Assembly (NCBI GenBank): GCA_938091335.1
Contig: CALLJG010000001.1
Location: 124,001-188,000 of the forward strand
DNA length: 64,000 nucleotides
Origin: an uncultured Thermodesulfobacterium sp.
GTDB taxonomy: Bacteria > Desulfobacterota > Thermodesulfobacteria > Thermodesulfobacteriales > Thermodesulfobacteriaceae
Direction: 5' to 3'
The notes under the pieces: model-generated
Databases searched by the model: none
What the model saw: the letters and a program-made list of their open reading frames with translations, nothing else
Told to the model about the DNA's origin: nothing
Shown: piece after piece, positions 48,896 through 56,260 of the stretch
Numbering within the stretch: position 1 is the stretch's first letter
How the letters are laid out: every line of letters starts with the position of its first letter
Program-made: the position numbers and the translations under genes

Positions 48896-48936
48896 AAGTA
48901 AATTTTTGATTTATTGGTGAGTATATCTTTTTTCAT
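48892..48936 (-). CDS. Possible 14-aa leader peptide upstream of ychF
   Basis: Short frame encoding MKKDILTNKSKIYL. It has a good ribosome binding site (AAGAGGAAAA, 48950-48941) about 8 nt before its ATG. Its TGA overlaps the ychF ATG (ATGA). ychF itself lacks a ribosome binding site, so ribosomes may enter here and reinitiate on ychF. The sequence cannot be judged by homology and could be chance, but the combination of ribosome binding site and overlap is suggestive. Confidence 0.45.
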   Translation of the reverse strand: MKKDILTNKSKIYL

Positions 48937-48948
48937 AAGATTTTCCTC

Positions 48949-48976
48949 TTGAAAAATTTACAAAAAAGTGTATACA
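48949..48976 (+). promoter_or_regulatory. Promoter for pyrR
   Basis: TTGAAA (48949-48954), 16-nt spacer, TATACA (48971-48976). The expected start (+7) coincides with the A of the pyrR ATG at 48983. There is no ribosome binding site, so a leaderless mRNA is predicted. Confidence 0.5.
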
Positions 48977-48982
48977 TGATTT

Positions 48983-49543
48983 ATGAATAATCAAATTTTA
49001 CTGCAAAAAGCTAAAAAAGTAATAGCAGGTCCTAAAAAGATTAGTAGACTTATAGAAAAAGTGGCAGATCAAATTTTAAAAGCTCATCCTATTTTAGAAA
49101 AGGTAGTACTTATTGGAATTCAAACAGGGGGAACTCCTTTTACAAATAGATTAAAAAAAATACTTTATGAAAATACAGAGGTTGAAGTTCCAGTAGGATA
49201 TTTAGATATTACTTTGTATAGAGATGATTGGACAAGAATTACCAATTATCCAAAAGTTAAAAAAACAGAAATACCTTTTTCTATAGAAGATAGTAATATT
49301 ATTTTAGTGGATGATGTAATTTATACTGGAAGAACAGTTAGAGCAGCTATGGATGCTTTAGTGGATATAGGACGTCCCAAAAAAATAGAATTAGCGGTTT
49401 TGGTAGATAGAGGAGGAAGGGAATTCCCCATTGAGCCAAATTATGTAGGTCTTAAAATAAAAAAAATTAATTATAATCAATATGTTTCTGTGTATTTTAA
49501 AGAACTTCATAATAGAGATCAAATCTGTTTAGAAGTTTATTAG
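48983..49543 (+). CDS. pyrR: PyrR family uracil phosphoribosyltransferase / pyrimidine regulator
   Basis: 186-aa type I phosphoribosyltransferase. The PRPP loop is IILVDDVIYTGRTVRAAMDAL. LIGIQTGGTPFTNRL and DITLYRDDWTRI are diagnostic of PyrR. In Gram-positives PyrR binds pyr mRNA and controls attenuation; in other bacteria it may be mainly an enzyme. No pyr gene follows (thiC is next), and I found no PyrR-type leader here, so regulation of a distant operon or salvage is the likely role. Confidence 0.93.
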   Translation: MNNQILLQKAKKVIAGPKKISRLIEKVADQILKAHPILEKVVLIGIQTGGTPFTNRLKKILYENTEVEVPVGYLDITLYRDDWTRITNYPKVKKTEIPFSIEDSNIILVDDVIYTGRTVRAAMDALVDIGRPKKIELAVLVDRGGREFPIEPNYVGLKIKKINYNQYVSVYFKELHNRDQICLEVY

Positions 49544-49644
49544 GGAAATTCCAATAGTGAATTTTTTCTCTTCTTCTAATTTTTTCTCAAATATAAATAT
49601 ATAATAAAAGAATCCGAAAAATTTGATAAGGAGGATATTTAGAT

Positions 49645-50955
49645 ATGGAAACTCTAAAAAAAATAGCAGAAAAGGGTCAAATTACTGAAGAGGTTTTAAA
49701 ATGTGCGGATGTTGAAGGTGTTAGTCCTGAATATATATTAGAAGGAATTGTAAAAGGTGAGATAGTAATATGTAAAAACAAAAAAAGCCGTATAACTAAA
49801 CCTTGTGCTATTGGAAAAGGGTTAAAAACTAAAGTAAATGTGAATTTAGGTACATCTAAAGATAGAGTTTATATAGAAGAAGAGTTAAAAAAGCTTGAGA
49901 TAGCTTTAAAATATGGTACAGATACAGTGATGGATCTTTCAACCGGAGGAGATCTTGATGAAATAAGAAGAATTATAAGGGAAAATTGTCCGGTTCCCTT
50001 GGGTAGTGTTCCTATTTATCAAGCTGCTATTGAAGCAATAGAAAAACATCATAAATCTATAGTTGAAATGAAAGTTTCTGAAATTTTTAAGGTGATAGAA
50101 AAACAGGCAGAAGAGGGGATAGATTTTATGACAGTTCATTGTGGAATAACTAAACAAGGCTTGGAAAGATTAAAAAATAAAGAAAGAATACTGGGGGTTG
50201 TTTCTCGAGGAGGCTCTTTTATTATAGAATGGATGATATATAATGGTAAAGAAAATCCTCTTTATGAATATTTTAATGAATTATTAGATATTGCTTCTAC
50301 ATATGATATTACTTTATCTTTAGGAGATGGTATAAGGCCTGGTTGTATTGCTGATGCTACTGATGGTGGTCAAATACATGAATTAATTATTCTTGGAGAA
50401 TTAACTTTAAGAGCTTGGGATAAAGGGGTTCAGGTAATGATTGAAGGGCCAGGACATGTGCCATTAGATCAAATTGAAGCTAATGTAAAATTACAAAAAA
50501 GAATTTGTCAAAATGCTCCTTTTTATGTTTTAGGACCACTTCCTACAGATATTGCACCTGGATATGATCATATAGTAGGTGCAATAGGAGGGGCAATTGC
50601 AGGAGCAGCAGGGGCTGATTTTCTATGTTATCTTACTCCAGCAGAACATCTTAGATTACCCACTTTAGAGGATGTTAAGGAAGGACTTATTGCTTCTAAA
50701 ATAGCAGCTCATATAGCTGATTTGGTAAAAGGAATAAAAGGTGCTTGGGAATGGGATTTAGAAATGGCTAAGGCACGAGCCAAACTTGATTGGGAAACCC
50801 AAATTAAGCTTTCTATAGATCCAGAAAAAGCAAAAAAATATAGAATAGAAGGAGGAGTTTCTCAAAGTAAAGCTTGCACCATGTGTGGCCCTTATTGTGC
50901 CATTAAAATATTTGAATCTGCTTATAAAGTTTTAAGAGGAAGGGTTGAAAACTAA
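49645..50955 (+). CDS. thiC: Phosphomethylpyrimidine synthase
   Basis: Radical SAM enzyme that rearranges aminoimidazole ribotide to the pyrimidine of thiamine. 436 aa, the short form without the extra N-terminal region. Key stretches are DTVMDLSTGGDLDEIRR, TVHCGITKQGLERL, SLGDGIRPGCIADATDGGQ, MIEGPGHVPLDQIE and LGPLPTDIAPGYDHI. The C-terminal cluster motif is CTMCGPYCAIKIF. The ribosome binding site is AAGGAGG. The 101-nt upstream region has no TPP riboswitch signature. Confidence 0.97.
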   Translation: METLKKIAEKGQITEEVLKCADVEGVSPEYILEGIVKGEIVICKNKKSRITKPCAIGKGLKTKVNVNLGTSKDRVYIEEELKKLEIALKYGTDTVMDLSTGGDLDEIRRIIRENCPVPLGSVPIYQAAIEAIEKHHKSIVEMKVSEIFKVIEKQAEEGIDFMTVHCGITKQGLERLKNKERILGVVSRGGSFIIEWMIYNGKENPLYEYFNELLDIASTYDITLSLGDGIRPGCIADATDGGQIHELIILGELTLRAWDKGVQVMIEGPGHVPLDQIEANVKLQKRICQNAPFYVLGPLPTDIAPGYDHIVGAIGGAIAGAAGADFLCYLTPAEHLRLPTLEDVKEGLIASKIAAHIADLVKGIKGAWEWDLEMAKARAKLDWETQIKLSIDPEKAKKYRIEGGVSQSKACTMCGPYCAIKIFESAYKVLRGRVEN

Positions 50956-51871
50956 AAAAATAAAATTTTTAAATCTTTTAGTAAGTTTAATAGGTCTTCT
51001 GCTTATCTCTACCGAAATATATCTTAATTTTAAAAAAAGCACCCTTTGTAAAACTCAAGGATGTTTGTTAGTTCATATATTTGATACTTATGGAATTTTG
51101 AATTATCTTGGTTTTTCTGTTTTTCTTTTCCTTTTCATAATTTCTTTTTTAGATTTAATCAATTTTTATCTTGGATTTTTCCTTAAACTAAGGACTTATA
51201 TTCTTTCAATTTGTGTAATAGTAGAAGGATATTTTATAGGATTTCAAATATGGAGTTTGCAAGAATTTTGTTATTATTGCTTAATTATTGCAGGTATAAT
51301 ATTTTTAGCCTTCTTAATGGATTATATCTATCCTAAAAAAGAAAGAAGTATTTTTTTATTAGAATTTACCAAAAACACTGTTCCATATAAATTAGGAATT
51401 TTAGGTTTTTTTTCTTTTCTAATGGTATCATACTTAATAAGATTTCCCCTAAATTCTTTAAATTTTAATTCTCCTATTGTTCTTTATAAAGATGACTGCC
51501 CCTATTGTGAAGAGGTTATAAATTATGCGAAAGAAAAAGAAATAAAAGTTGAGGTTTATAAAGTAGAAAAGTTTTTTCCTTTGGTAAAAGCTTTAAATTT
51601 AAATAGTGTTCCTATTTTGATTTATAAAGAAAACGGTAAAATATCTATTTTAAATGGATTTAAAGAAATTAAAGAATGGCTTAGTAACAGAATTTCTCAG
51701 TTAGACCTTTCTCAGAAGGAAAAAGAAGTTACCTATTTAAAAAAGCAAATCAAAAAAGAAAAAATTGAGCCAGTTTTAAATACCTCTCAATCCCGGAATA
51801 AATCAGAAAACTTTATTAATGAGCAAGTTAATGAGCAAGGAGTTTGTACTTTAGAAAGGCCTTGCGATTAA
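50945..51871 (+). CDS. VKOR family disulfide-generating protein fused to a thioredoxin-fold domain
   Basis: 308-aa membrane protein that probably makes disulfide bonds in the periplasm using quinone. Four or five membrane helices fill residues 8-165. The loop cysteines are Cys35 and Cys40, and the quinone-proximal pair is CYYC (109-112), both typical of VKOR. A C-terminal thioredoxin-like domain has CPYC at 185-188 and LNSVPILIY (cis-Pro). CPYC is a glutaredoxin-type motif. The start is TTG inside the end of thiC (11-bp overlap), with GAGGAAG upstream; there is no nearer ATG. The 3' end overlaps the convergent transporter gene by 21 bp. Confidence 0.83.
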   Translation: MKTKKIKFLNLLVSLIGLLLISTEIYLNFKKSTLCKTQGCLLVHIFDTYGILNYLGFSVFLFLFIISFLDLINFYLGFFLKLRTYILSICVIVEGYFIGFQIWSLQEFCYYCLIIAGIIFLAFLMDYIYPKKERSIFLLEFTKNTVPYKLGILGFFSFLMVSYLIRFPLNSLNFNSPIVLYKDDCPYCEEVINYAKEKEIKVEVYKVEKFFPLVKALNLNSVPILIYKENGKISILNGFKEIKEWLSNRISQLDLSQKEKEVTYLKKQIKKEKIEPVLNTSQSRNKSENFINEQVNEQGVCTLERPCD

Positions 51872-53413
51872 TTTGGGATAAAATTTTTTAATAAAAAAAA
51901 ATAATAAGAAAATTCCTCCTATGAGTCCCCAATAAATAGTAGCTCTAAAGGTTTCTTGAAAACTCCAGCTCAAAGCATGTAAATATTGAAGTTTATATAA
52001 AAGGGCTTTTCCTTTTTTTTCAGCTAATTCTATAGAATAAAACTTGGTTATTAAAGGAAGTTTAGAATAGAGGAAATGTTTTATATAATATAAATTTTGC
52101 AATTCTGTTATTTTTAATAAATGGTTTTGGGTATGTTTTTCTAAATGGTTAGTTGCTATAGCAGTTCCAAAAGAACCTCCCAAAAATCTTATATAATGCA
52201 TAAGAGCCACCCCTAAGCCAGTTAGATCACCTAAGTTTCTCATAGCAAAAGTAGTTAAAGGGGCAAAAAAAGCTCCTATACATATACCAACAGGTAAAGT
52301 TAAGATTATTGCTTTATAGGAAGGAGTATAGTAATTAAGAGAAGGAATAATAAATCCGCTTACTATTAAAAGGAATATCCAATTTGGCAATAGAATTAAA
52401 TAAGGCGGTATTTTATCAGAAAGAATTCCGGAAAAAATACTAAAAATTCCCACTAGCATAGCCGGAGGTAATATATGAATTCCTGCTTGGAAAGTAGTTA
52501 ATCCTTTAAGATTTTCATAGTAAAGAGGAAGTAAATAAAAAATTTGATATATTACAAAACCAAGGATAAAAAAGTAAAATCCCATACTTAAGGTATATTC
52601 AGGAAATTTAAACAGATTCCAGTTTATAAGGGTATTTTTTGAATGAAGGGAACAATATAATTCATTAGCTAAAAATAAACAAAAAGAAATTAAAGTGATG
52701 AAAAGGCAATGAATGATGAAGGTTGATTGGAACCAACCATATTGTTGTCCTTTAGAAAGCATTATAAGAAGGAAGATAGTAGTGGTTGAAATTAAAAAAT
52801 AACTCAAAAAATTAAATTTAAAAATTTTTAGTTTTCCTAATTTTTTAGGAAGAAAAATAAGGCAAGATAAAATATTTAATACCCCAATAGGGACATTTAT
52901 ATAAAAAATCCATCTCCAGTTAAAGTGTTCAGTGAGAAATCCTCCTAAGGTTGGTCCAAGAGCAGGAGCAAAGCTAACTCCGAGTCCATATATTCCAAGA
53001 GCTGTTCCTCTTTTTTCTGGTGGATAAATTAGCATAAGTATAGTTTGAGCACAAACTATTATAAAAGCTTCTCCCATCCCTTGAAGGCTTCGGAAAATGA
53101 TCATTTCAGCTAAACTACTAGCATTTGCACAGAAGAAACTACTTCCAGTAAATATTATCATCCCTCCAATGAAAGTATAAGAATAGCCAATATATTTAGA
53201 AAAATTCTCTATAAAAAGAAGAGTGGTAGCAGCAGCTATCATATAACTTGTTATAACCCATTGGATACCATAAAGATCTGTAGAAAGAGGAGCTATCATT
53301 TTAGGAAGAACTACATCTACAACAGTGGTATCTAAGATAGCCATAAAGGTTCCAATCATTACTGAAATAGTAATTAGGATACGTTCTTTGGGAGTAATAT
53401 TTAAATAAATCAC
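51851..53413 (-). CDS. DHA2 (EmrB/QacA) family MFS efflux transporter
   Basis: 520-aa membrane protein with about 14 predicted helices. The family motif is FMAILDTTVVDVVLPKM, followed by WVITSYMIAAATTLLF, LQGMGEAFIIV and GLGVSFAPALGPTLGGFLTEHFNWRWIFYINVPIG, split here as GLGVSFAPALGPTLGG and HFNWRWIFYINVPIG. It is directly downstream of the HlyD-type adaptor gene (0-nt gap), forming an EmrAB-like tripartite pump lacking only the outer-membrane channel gene. The substrate is probably lipophilic drugs or toxic metabolites, inferred from family. Confidence 0.91.
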   Translation of the reverse strand: MIYLNITPKERILITISVMIGTFMAILDTTVVDVVLPKMIAPLSTDLYGIQWVITSYMIAAATTLLFIENFSKYIGYSYTFIGGMIIFTGSSFFCANASSLAEMIIFRSLQGMGEAFIIVCAQTILMLIYPPEKRGTALGIYGLGVSFAPALGPTLGGFLTEHFNWRWIFYINVPIGVLNILSCLIFLPKKLGKLKIFKFNFLSYFLISTTTIFLLIMLSKGQQYGWFQSTFIIHCLFITLISFCLFLANELYCSLHSKNTLINWNLFKFPEYTLSMGFYFFILGFVIYQIFYLLPLYYENLKGLTTFQAGIHILPPAMLVGIFSIFSGILSDKIPPYLILLPNWIFLLIVSGFIIPSLNYYTPSYKAIILTLPVGICIGAFFAPLTTFAMRNLGDLTGLGVALMHYIRFLGGSFGTAIATNHLEKHTQNHLLKITELQNLYYIKHFLYSKLPLITKFYSIELAEKKGKALLYKLQYLHALSWSFQETFRATIYWGLIGGIFLLFFFIKKFYPKLIARPF

Positions 53414-54547
53414 TTATGAAGCTCTTTTTATTTCTACTTCTCCACCAAGCCCAACTTTAAGAAGGCTTTTATCTCCTTTAGTAATTTTTATTTTTATATA
53501 AATTCTTTGTGCAAGTTTGGTAAATTCTCCTGCTGATATATCTCTAGGGACAAGAGCAAAGGTAGCAGCTGAAGCAGGTAAAACCTCTTCCACTATTCCT
53601 TCAAAAATTTCACCAGGATATGCATCAAGCTTAATCTTAGCAAAACATCCCTTTTTGACTCCTTTTAGTTTCGTTTCTTCTAAAAGTACGAGAATATAAA
53701 ATGACTCAGGATCTACTATAGCATAAACTGGCTCTCCTGGATTTAAAACATCACCTTCAGAATGGAATTTCTTAGCAATAATTCCATCTACAGGACTGTA
53801 GAGTTTAGTATAAGTATAATAAACTTTAGCTTCATCTTTTTGTTTTTCTATGTTTTTTTTCTTTTCTTCCAAGGAAAGTAAAAAAGATTTAAAAGCTAAA
53901 ACTGTATTTCTTTCATTTAAAGTGAGAGCTATATTTTTTTCAACTTCCTCTTGTTGTTTTTTAATTGATAAAAGTTCAGCTTTAGTAGAAGCAATTTGAT
54001 TTTCTAATTCCTTTTCTTGAGTTTCCATTTCCTCTAATTCATGAGCGGATATAAGCCCTTCTTTATAAAGGATTTTGTACCTTTCTTTATCTTTTTTAAT
54101 TTGAGATAACCTGGCTTTTAATTTTTCTATAATATAAGTTTTGGCTTTTTCTTCTTCTTTTAATCTTTCTATTTGTTTGCTCAATTGCTCAACTTTTAAA
54201 GGTATCTCTTTTTCAATTCTATTGATGTTAAAACTTAAAGCTCTTTGTTGATTTTCAATTTCTCTAATGGCATTTTCTAATTGAGCTACCTTTAAAGCAT
54301 AATCTATTGATTCAATTTCAGCTAAGATCTCATCTTTTTTAATTATATCACCTTCATTTTTATAAAGTTTAATCAACCTACCATTGACCTTAGGGAAACT
54401 TATATATATAAGATTGTCAGCCTGAACAAAAACCGCATCAGTTACTGCATAGTGATATCTATGCCAAAGAAAATAAATAAGCCAACTTATAAAAAATAAA
54501 GCTAAACCAATAATTATAAAAAAACCAATTTTTTTCTTATTTACCAT
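53414..54547 (-). CDS. HlyD/EmrA family membrane-fusion protein
   Basis: 377-aa periplasmic adaptor. One N-terminal membrane anchor (IGFFIIIGLALFFISWLIYFL) is followed by the first lipoyl half (GRLIKLYKNEGDIIKKDEIL), a long coiled-coil hairpin (about residues 80-215) and the second lipoyl half (SPVDGIIAKKFHSEGDVLNPGEP). A beta-barrel domain ends the chain. It pairs with the downstream DHA2 transporter. Its upstream region holds a 12-bp palindrome that could be a regulator site. Confidence 0.91.
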   Translation of the reverse strand: MVNKKKIGFFIIIGLALFFISWLIYFLWHRYHYAVTDAVFVQADNLIYISFPKVNGRLIKLYKNEGDIIKKDEILAEIESIDYALKVAQLENAIREIENQQRALSFNINRIEKEIPLKVEQLSKQIERLKEEEKAKTYIIEKLKARLSQIKKDKERYKILYKEGLISAHELEEMETQEKELENQIASTKAELLSIKKQQEEVEKNIALTLNERNTVLAFKSFLLSLEEKKKNIEKQKDEAKVYYTYTKLYSPVDGIIAKKFHSEGDVLNPGEPVYAIVDPESFYILVLLEETKLKGVKKGCFAKIKLDAYPGEIFEGIVEEVLPASAATFALVPRDISAGEFTKLAQRIYIKIKITKGDKSLLKVGLGGEVEIKRAS

Positions 54548-54568
54548 TTATATAAATTCATATAATAT

Positions 54569-54580
54569 GTAAGTACTTAC
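54569..54580. promoter_or_regulatory. Candidate operator palindrome upstream of efflux pump genes
   Basis: GTAAGTACTTAC is a perfect 12-bp palindrome 22 nt before the HlyD-type gene start, next to a -10-like TATTAT on the minus strand. Its position suits a repressor site. No regulator gene lies beside the pump genes. Confidence 0.4.
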
Positions 54581-54608
54581 TTAAAAATTTTATAAAAACT
54601 TATCATAA

Positions 54609-54628
54609 AATATTAACGTGTCAATATT
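54609..54628. promoter_or_regulatory. Second imperfect palindrome in the efflux/thyA divergent region
   Basis: AATATTAACGTGTCAATATT has 8-nt arms (AATATTAA / TCAATATT) matching at 7 of 8 positions around CGTG. It sits about 45 nt before the thymidylate-synthase gene. It could be a binding site for a dimeric regulator. Low certainty because the arms are AT-rich. Confidence 0.3.
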
Positions 54629-54673
54629 GAAAATTTATAATAAGAACTTTAAAATTAAAGGAAGAATAAAGAG

Positions 54674-55393
54674 ATGGAAATTAATTTACAGCCTTTGTTG
54701 ATACATGCTAAAACCATTTCTGAAGCTTGGTTTCAAATAATATATCATATTTTGGATAGGAGCTATATTCAACCTATTCAAAGAGGTTCTTTTGAAAGAG
54801 TAGAGATAAGATATCAATTGTCATCACTTGTTGTATTTATAGAAAAGCCTTGGGAAGATATGGTACCAGATATTCCCTCACATTTAGGTATTCCATCTCC
54901 TACAACTAAAGAGTATATAGAAGAGTATTTTTTAGAATATTTGATGAATCCTAAACTACTTCCTAATGAAACATATCGGTATTCTTCGAGAATACTTTAT
55001 CAGATGCCTAAAGGAGGAACACAGCTTGATAGAGTTATTAAAATGCTTAAAGAAACTCCTTTTACTAATCAAGCAGTACTTGAGATAGGAACTCCAGAGG
55101 ATCATGATATTTGTTATGGTAAAGAAGGCAGTCTTGATCCTCCTTGTTTAAGAATTATAGATTTTAAAACAATTCCTTTAGATAATAAATTGATTCTTTC
55201 TGTATCAGTTTATTTTAGAAGTTGGGATCTATGGGCAGGTTTTCCTACTAATTTAGGAGGTATTGAACTTTTAAAACAATATGTAGCTGCTGAAGCAGGT
55301 TTAGAAAATGGTCCTATGTATGCCTATTCTGCAGGAGCTCATATATATGGGTATCAACTCGATTTGGTGAAAGCAAGAACATTTAAAAAATAA
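54674..55393 (+). CDS. Thymidylate synthase-like (archaeal-type ThyA / dCMP hydroxymethylase family)
   Basis: 239-aa protein of the thymidylate synthase family, in the short form typical of methanogens. The catalytic Cys is in DPPCLRIIDF. SVSVYFRSWDLWAGFPTNLGGIELL is recognised as the dUMP/folate site, seen here as VYFRSWDLWAGF and NLGGIELLKQY. In archaeal forms the methyl donor may be a modified folate. The ribosome binding site is AAAGGAAG. It stands alone between the efflux pair and a PilZ gene. The organism may instead use ThyX, so the real activity is uncertain. Confidence 0.8.
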   Translation: MEINLQPLLIHAKTISEAWFQIIYHILDRSYIQPIQRGSFERVEIRYQLSSLVVFIEKPWEDMVPDIPSHLGIPSPTTKEYIEEYFLEYLMNPKLLPNETYRYSSRILYQMPKGGTQLDRVIKMLKETPFTNQAVLEIGTPEDHDICYGKEGSLDPPCLRIIDFKTIPLDNKLILSVSVYFRSWDLWAGFPTNLGGIELLKQYVAAEAGLENGPMYAYSAGAHIYGYQLDLVKARTFKK

Positions 55394-55399
55394 ATTTTC

Positions 55400-55565
55400 T
55401 TTATTTTTTTTTAGATAAATTATATTAATATTAGCTTCTAAAGCAAGTTTCATATATTCAGCATCTATAATTTCTACTCCTTCAATTAAATCTTCTTTTT
55501 TAAGATTCATCATCTGGATAGTCATTACACTCTGCTCCGGCCCTTACTGCATATTTATCCCCTTT
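55400..55565 (-). pseudogene. Possible remnant of a small minus-strand gene (frameshifted)
   Basis: Two overlapping minus-strand frames look protein-like but lack a full gene. One (55500-55565) encodes KYAVRAGAECNDYPDDES and then stops; it has no start codon. The next begins at ATG 55525 with a GGAG about 9 nt upstream and reads NLKKEDLIEGVEIIDAEYMK, then LALEANINIIYL, before running into the thymidylate synthase gene. A single frameshift in the A-run would join them. The 5' part is more GC-rich than its surroundings. I do not recognise the family. The remaining 55566-55652 holds only the PilZ promoter. Confidence 0.3.
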
Positions 55566-55617
55566 TTATATTATTTTTATAAACTTTTAATAATTTAATC
55601 TCTAAAAATTTAGACTC

Positions 55618-55645
55618 TTGATTTTTAAAATTTAAACTTTAAAAT
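55618..55645 (+). promoter_or_regulatory. Promoter for PilZ gene
   Basis: TTGATT (55618-55623), 16-nt spacer, TAAAAT (55640-55645). The expected start falls 1 nt before the ATG at 55653, and there is no ribosome binding site, so a leaderless mRNA is suggested. Confidence 0.45.
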
Positions 55646-55652
55646 AAAAATA

Positions 55653-56000
55653 ATGGTAGATAGAAGAAAATATAATCGTTATAAGATTTATTTAAAAGGT
55701 AAAGCTGCTACTAAAAGGGGATATAGTTTTCCTGTGGAGATTTTAGATTTAAGTATAGAGGGAGCAAAATTAAGAACTGATAAAGATATTTTTGTTGATA
55801 AAGGAGAAATAATTTATCTGAGTATGCAGTGGAAAAGTTCAATAAAAGTTGAGAGTGAAATAAGATGGATTGAGCAGGAAAAATTTAACAATCAATTTGG
55901 AGTAAAATTTATAAAAATGTCTCTTCAAGATAGGGAAATTTTTTATTCTTACATTTCTGATTATGTTTTATCTCAGGCTTCTGATATTTATTTTCGTTAA
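55653..56000 (+). CDS. PilZ domain protein (c-di-GMP binding)
   Basis: 115-aa single-domain PilZ protein. The c-di-GMP motif RRxxR appears as RRKYNRYKI at residues 4-12, followed by DLSIEGAKLRT (D/N-x-S-x-x-G). Both halves of the binding site are present, so ligand binding is likely. It could be an effector for the diguanylate cyclase at 37593-39059. No partner gene is adjacent. It ends 4 nt before the convergent tRNA-Leu gene. Confidence 0.88.
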   Translation: MVDRRKYNRYKIYLKGKAATKRGYSFPVEILDLSIEGAKLRTDKDIFVDKGEIIYLSMQWKSSIKVESEIRWIEQEKFNNQFGVKFIKMSLQDREIFYSYISDYVLSQASDIYFR

Positions 56001-56004
56001 TTAA

Positions 56005-56089
56005 TGCGGGAGGGGGGACTTGAACCCCCACGGGGAAAGTACCCCACCGGATCCTAAGTCCGGAGCGTCTACCATTCCGCCACTCCCGC
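56005..56089 (-). tRNA. tRNA-Leu (anticodon TAG)
   Basis: 85-nt class II tRNA. The acceptor stem is GCGGGAG/CTCCCGC. The anticodon stem CCGGA/TCCGG encloses loop CTTAGGA with anticodon TAG, which reads CUA. A long variable arm (TGGGGTACTTTCCCCG) and T arm GGGGG/CCCCC with loop TTCAAGT complete it. The discriminator is A and no CCA is encoded. Confidence 0.95.
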
Positions 56090-56161
56090 AAATTAGTTTA
56101 TTTAGTTAAAAAATTTAATATAAAATAGATTTTTTTCAACTTTGGCAGATTTTTTCAAAAC

Positions 56162-56190
56162 TTGACAAAAACTTACATTTTTTTTAAAAT
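56162..56190 (+). promoter_or_regulatory. Promoter upstream of pgi
   Basis: A perfect TTGACA (56162-56167) with a 17-nt spacer to TAAAAT (56185-56190). The -10 overlaps a hairpin-like repeat ACATTTT/AAAATGT. A second, closer pair is TTGGCA (56218-56223) with TATAAA (56242-56247), spacer 18, which would start transcription only a few nt before the pgi ATG at 56261. Which is used cannot be told from sequence. Confidence 0.5.
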
Positions 56191-56260
56191 GTTTTTTTAA
56201 AAATCAATAAAAAAATATTGGCACAATTTTTGATTTAATCTTATAAAAATAAGAGTTTTT

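Noticed and set aside
49544-49644. TPP riboswitch upstream of thiC
   Set aside because: No CTGAGA or ACCCTTTGAACCTGA signature and only 101 nt of AT-rich sequence. A normal ribosome binding site is present.
55909-56091. 60-codon minus-strand frame across tRNA-Leu
   Set aside because: It is made of the tRNA-Leu sequence itself and overlaps the PilZ gene.
56218-56234. Sigma-54 promoter upstream of pgi (TTGGCAC with TTGAT at the right distance)
   Set aside because: The -12 element has GA instead of the nearly invariant GC, and better sigma-70 hexamers exist in the same region.
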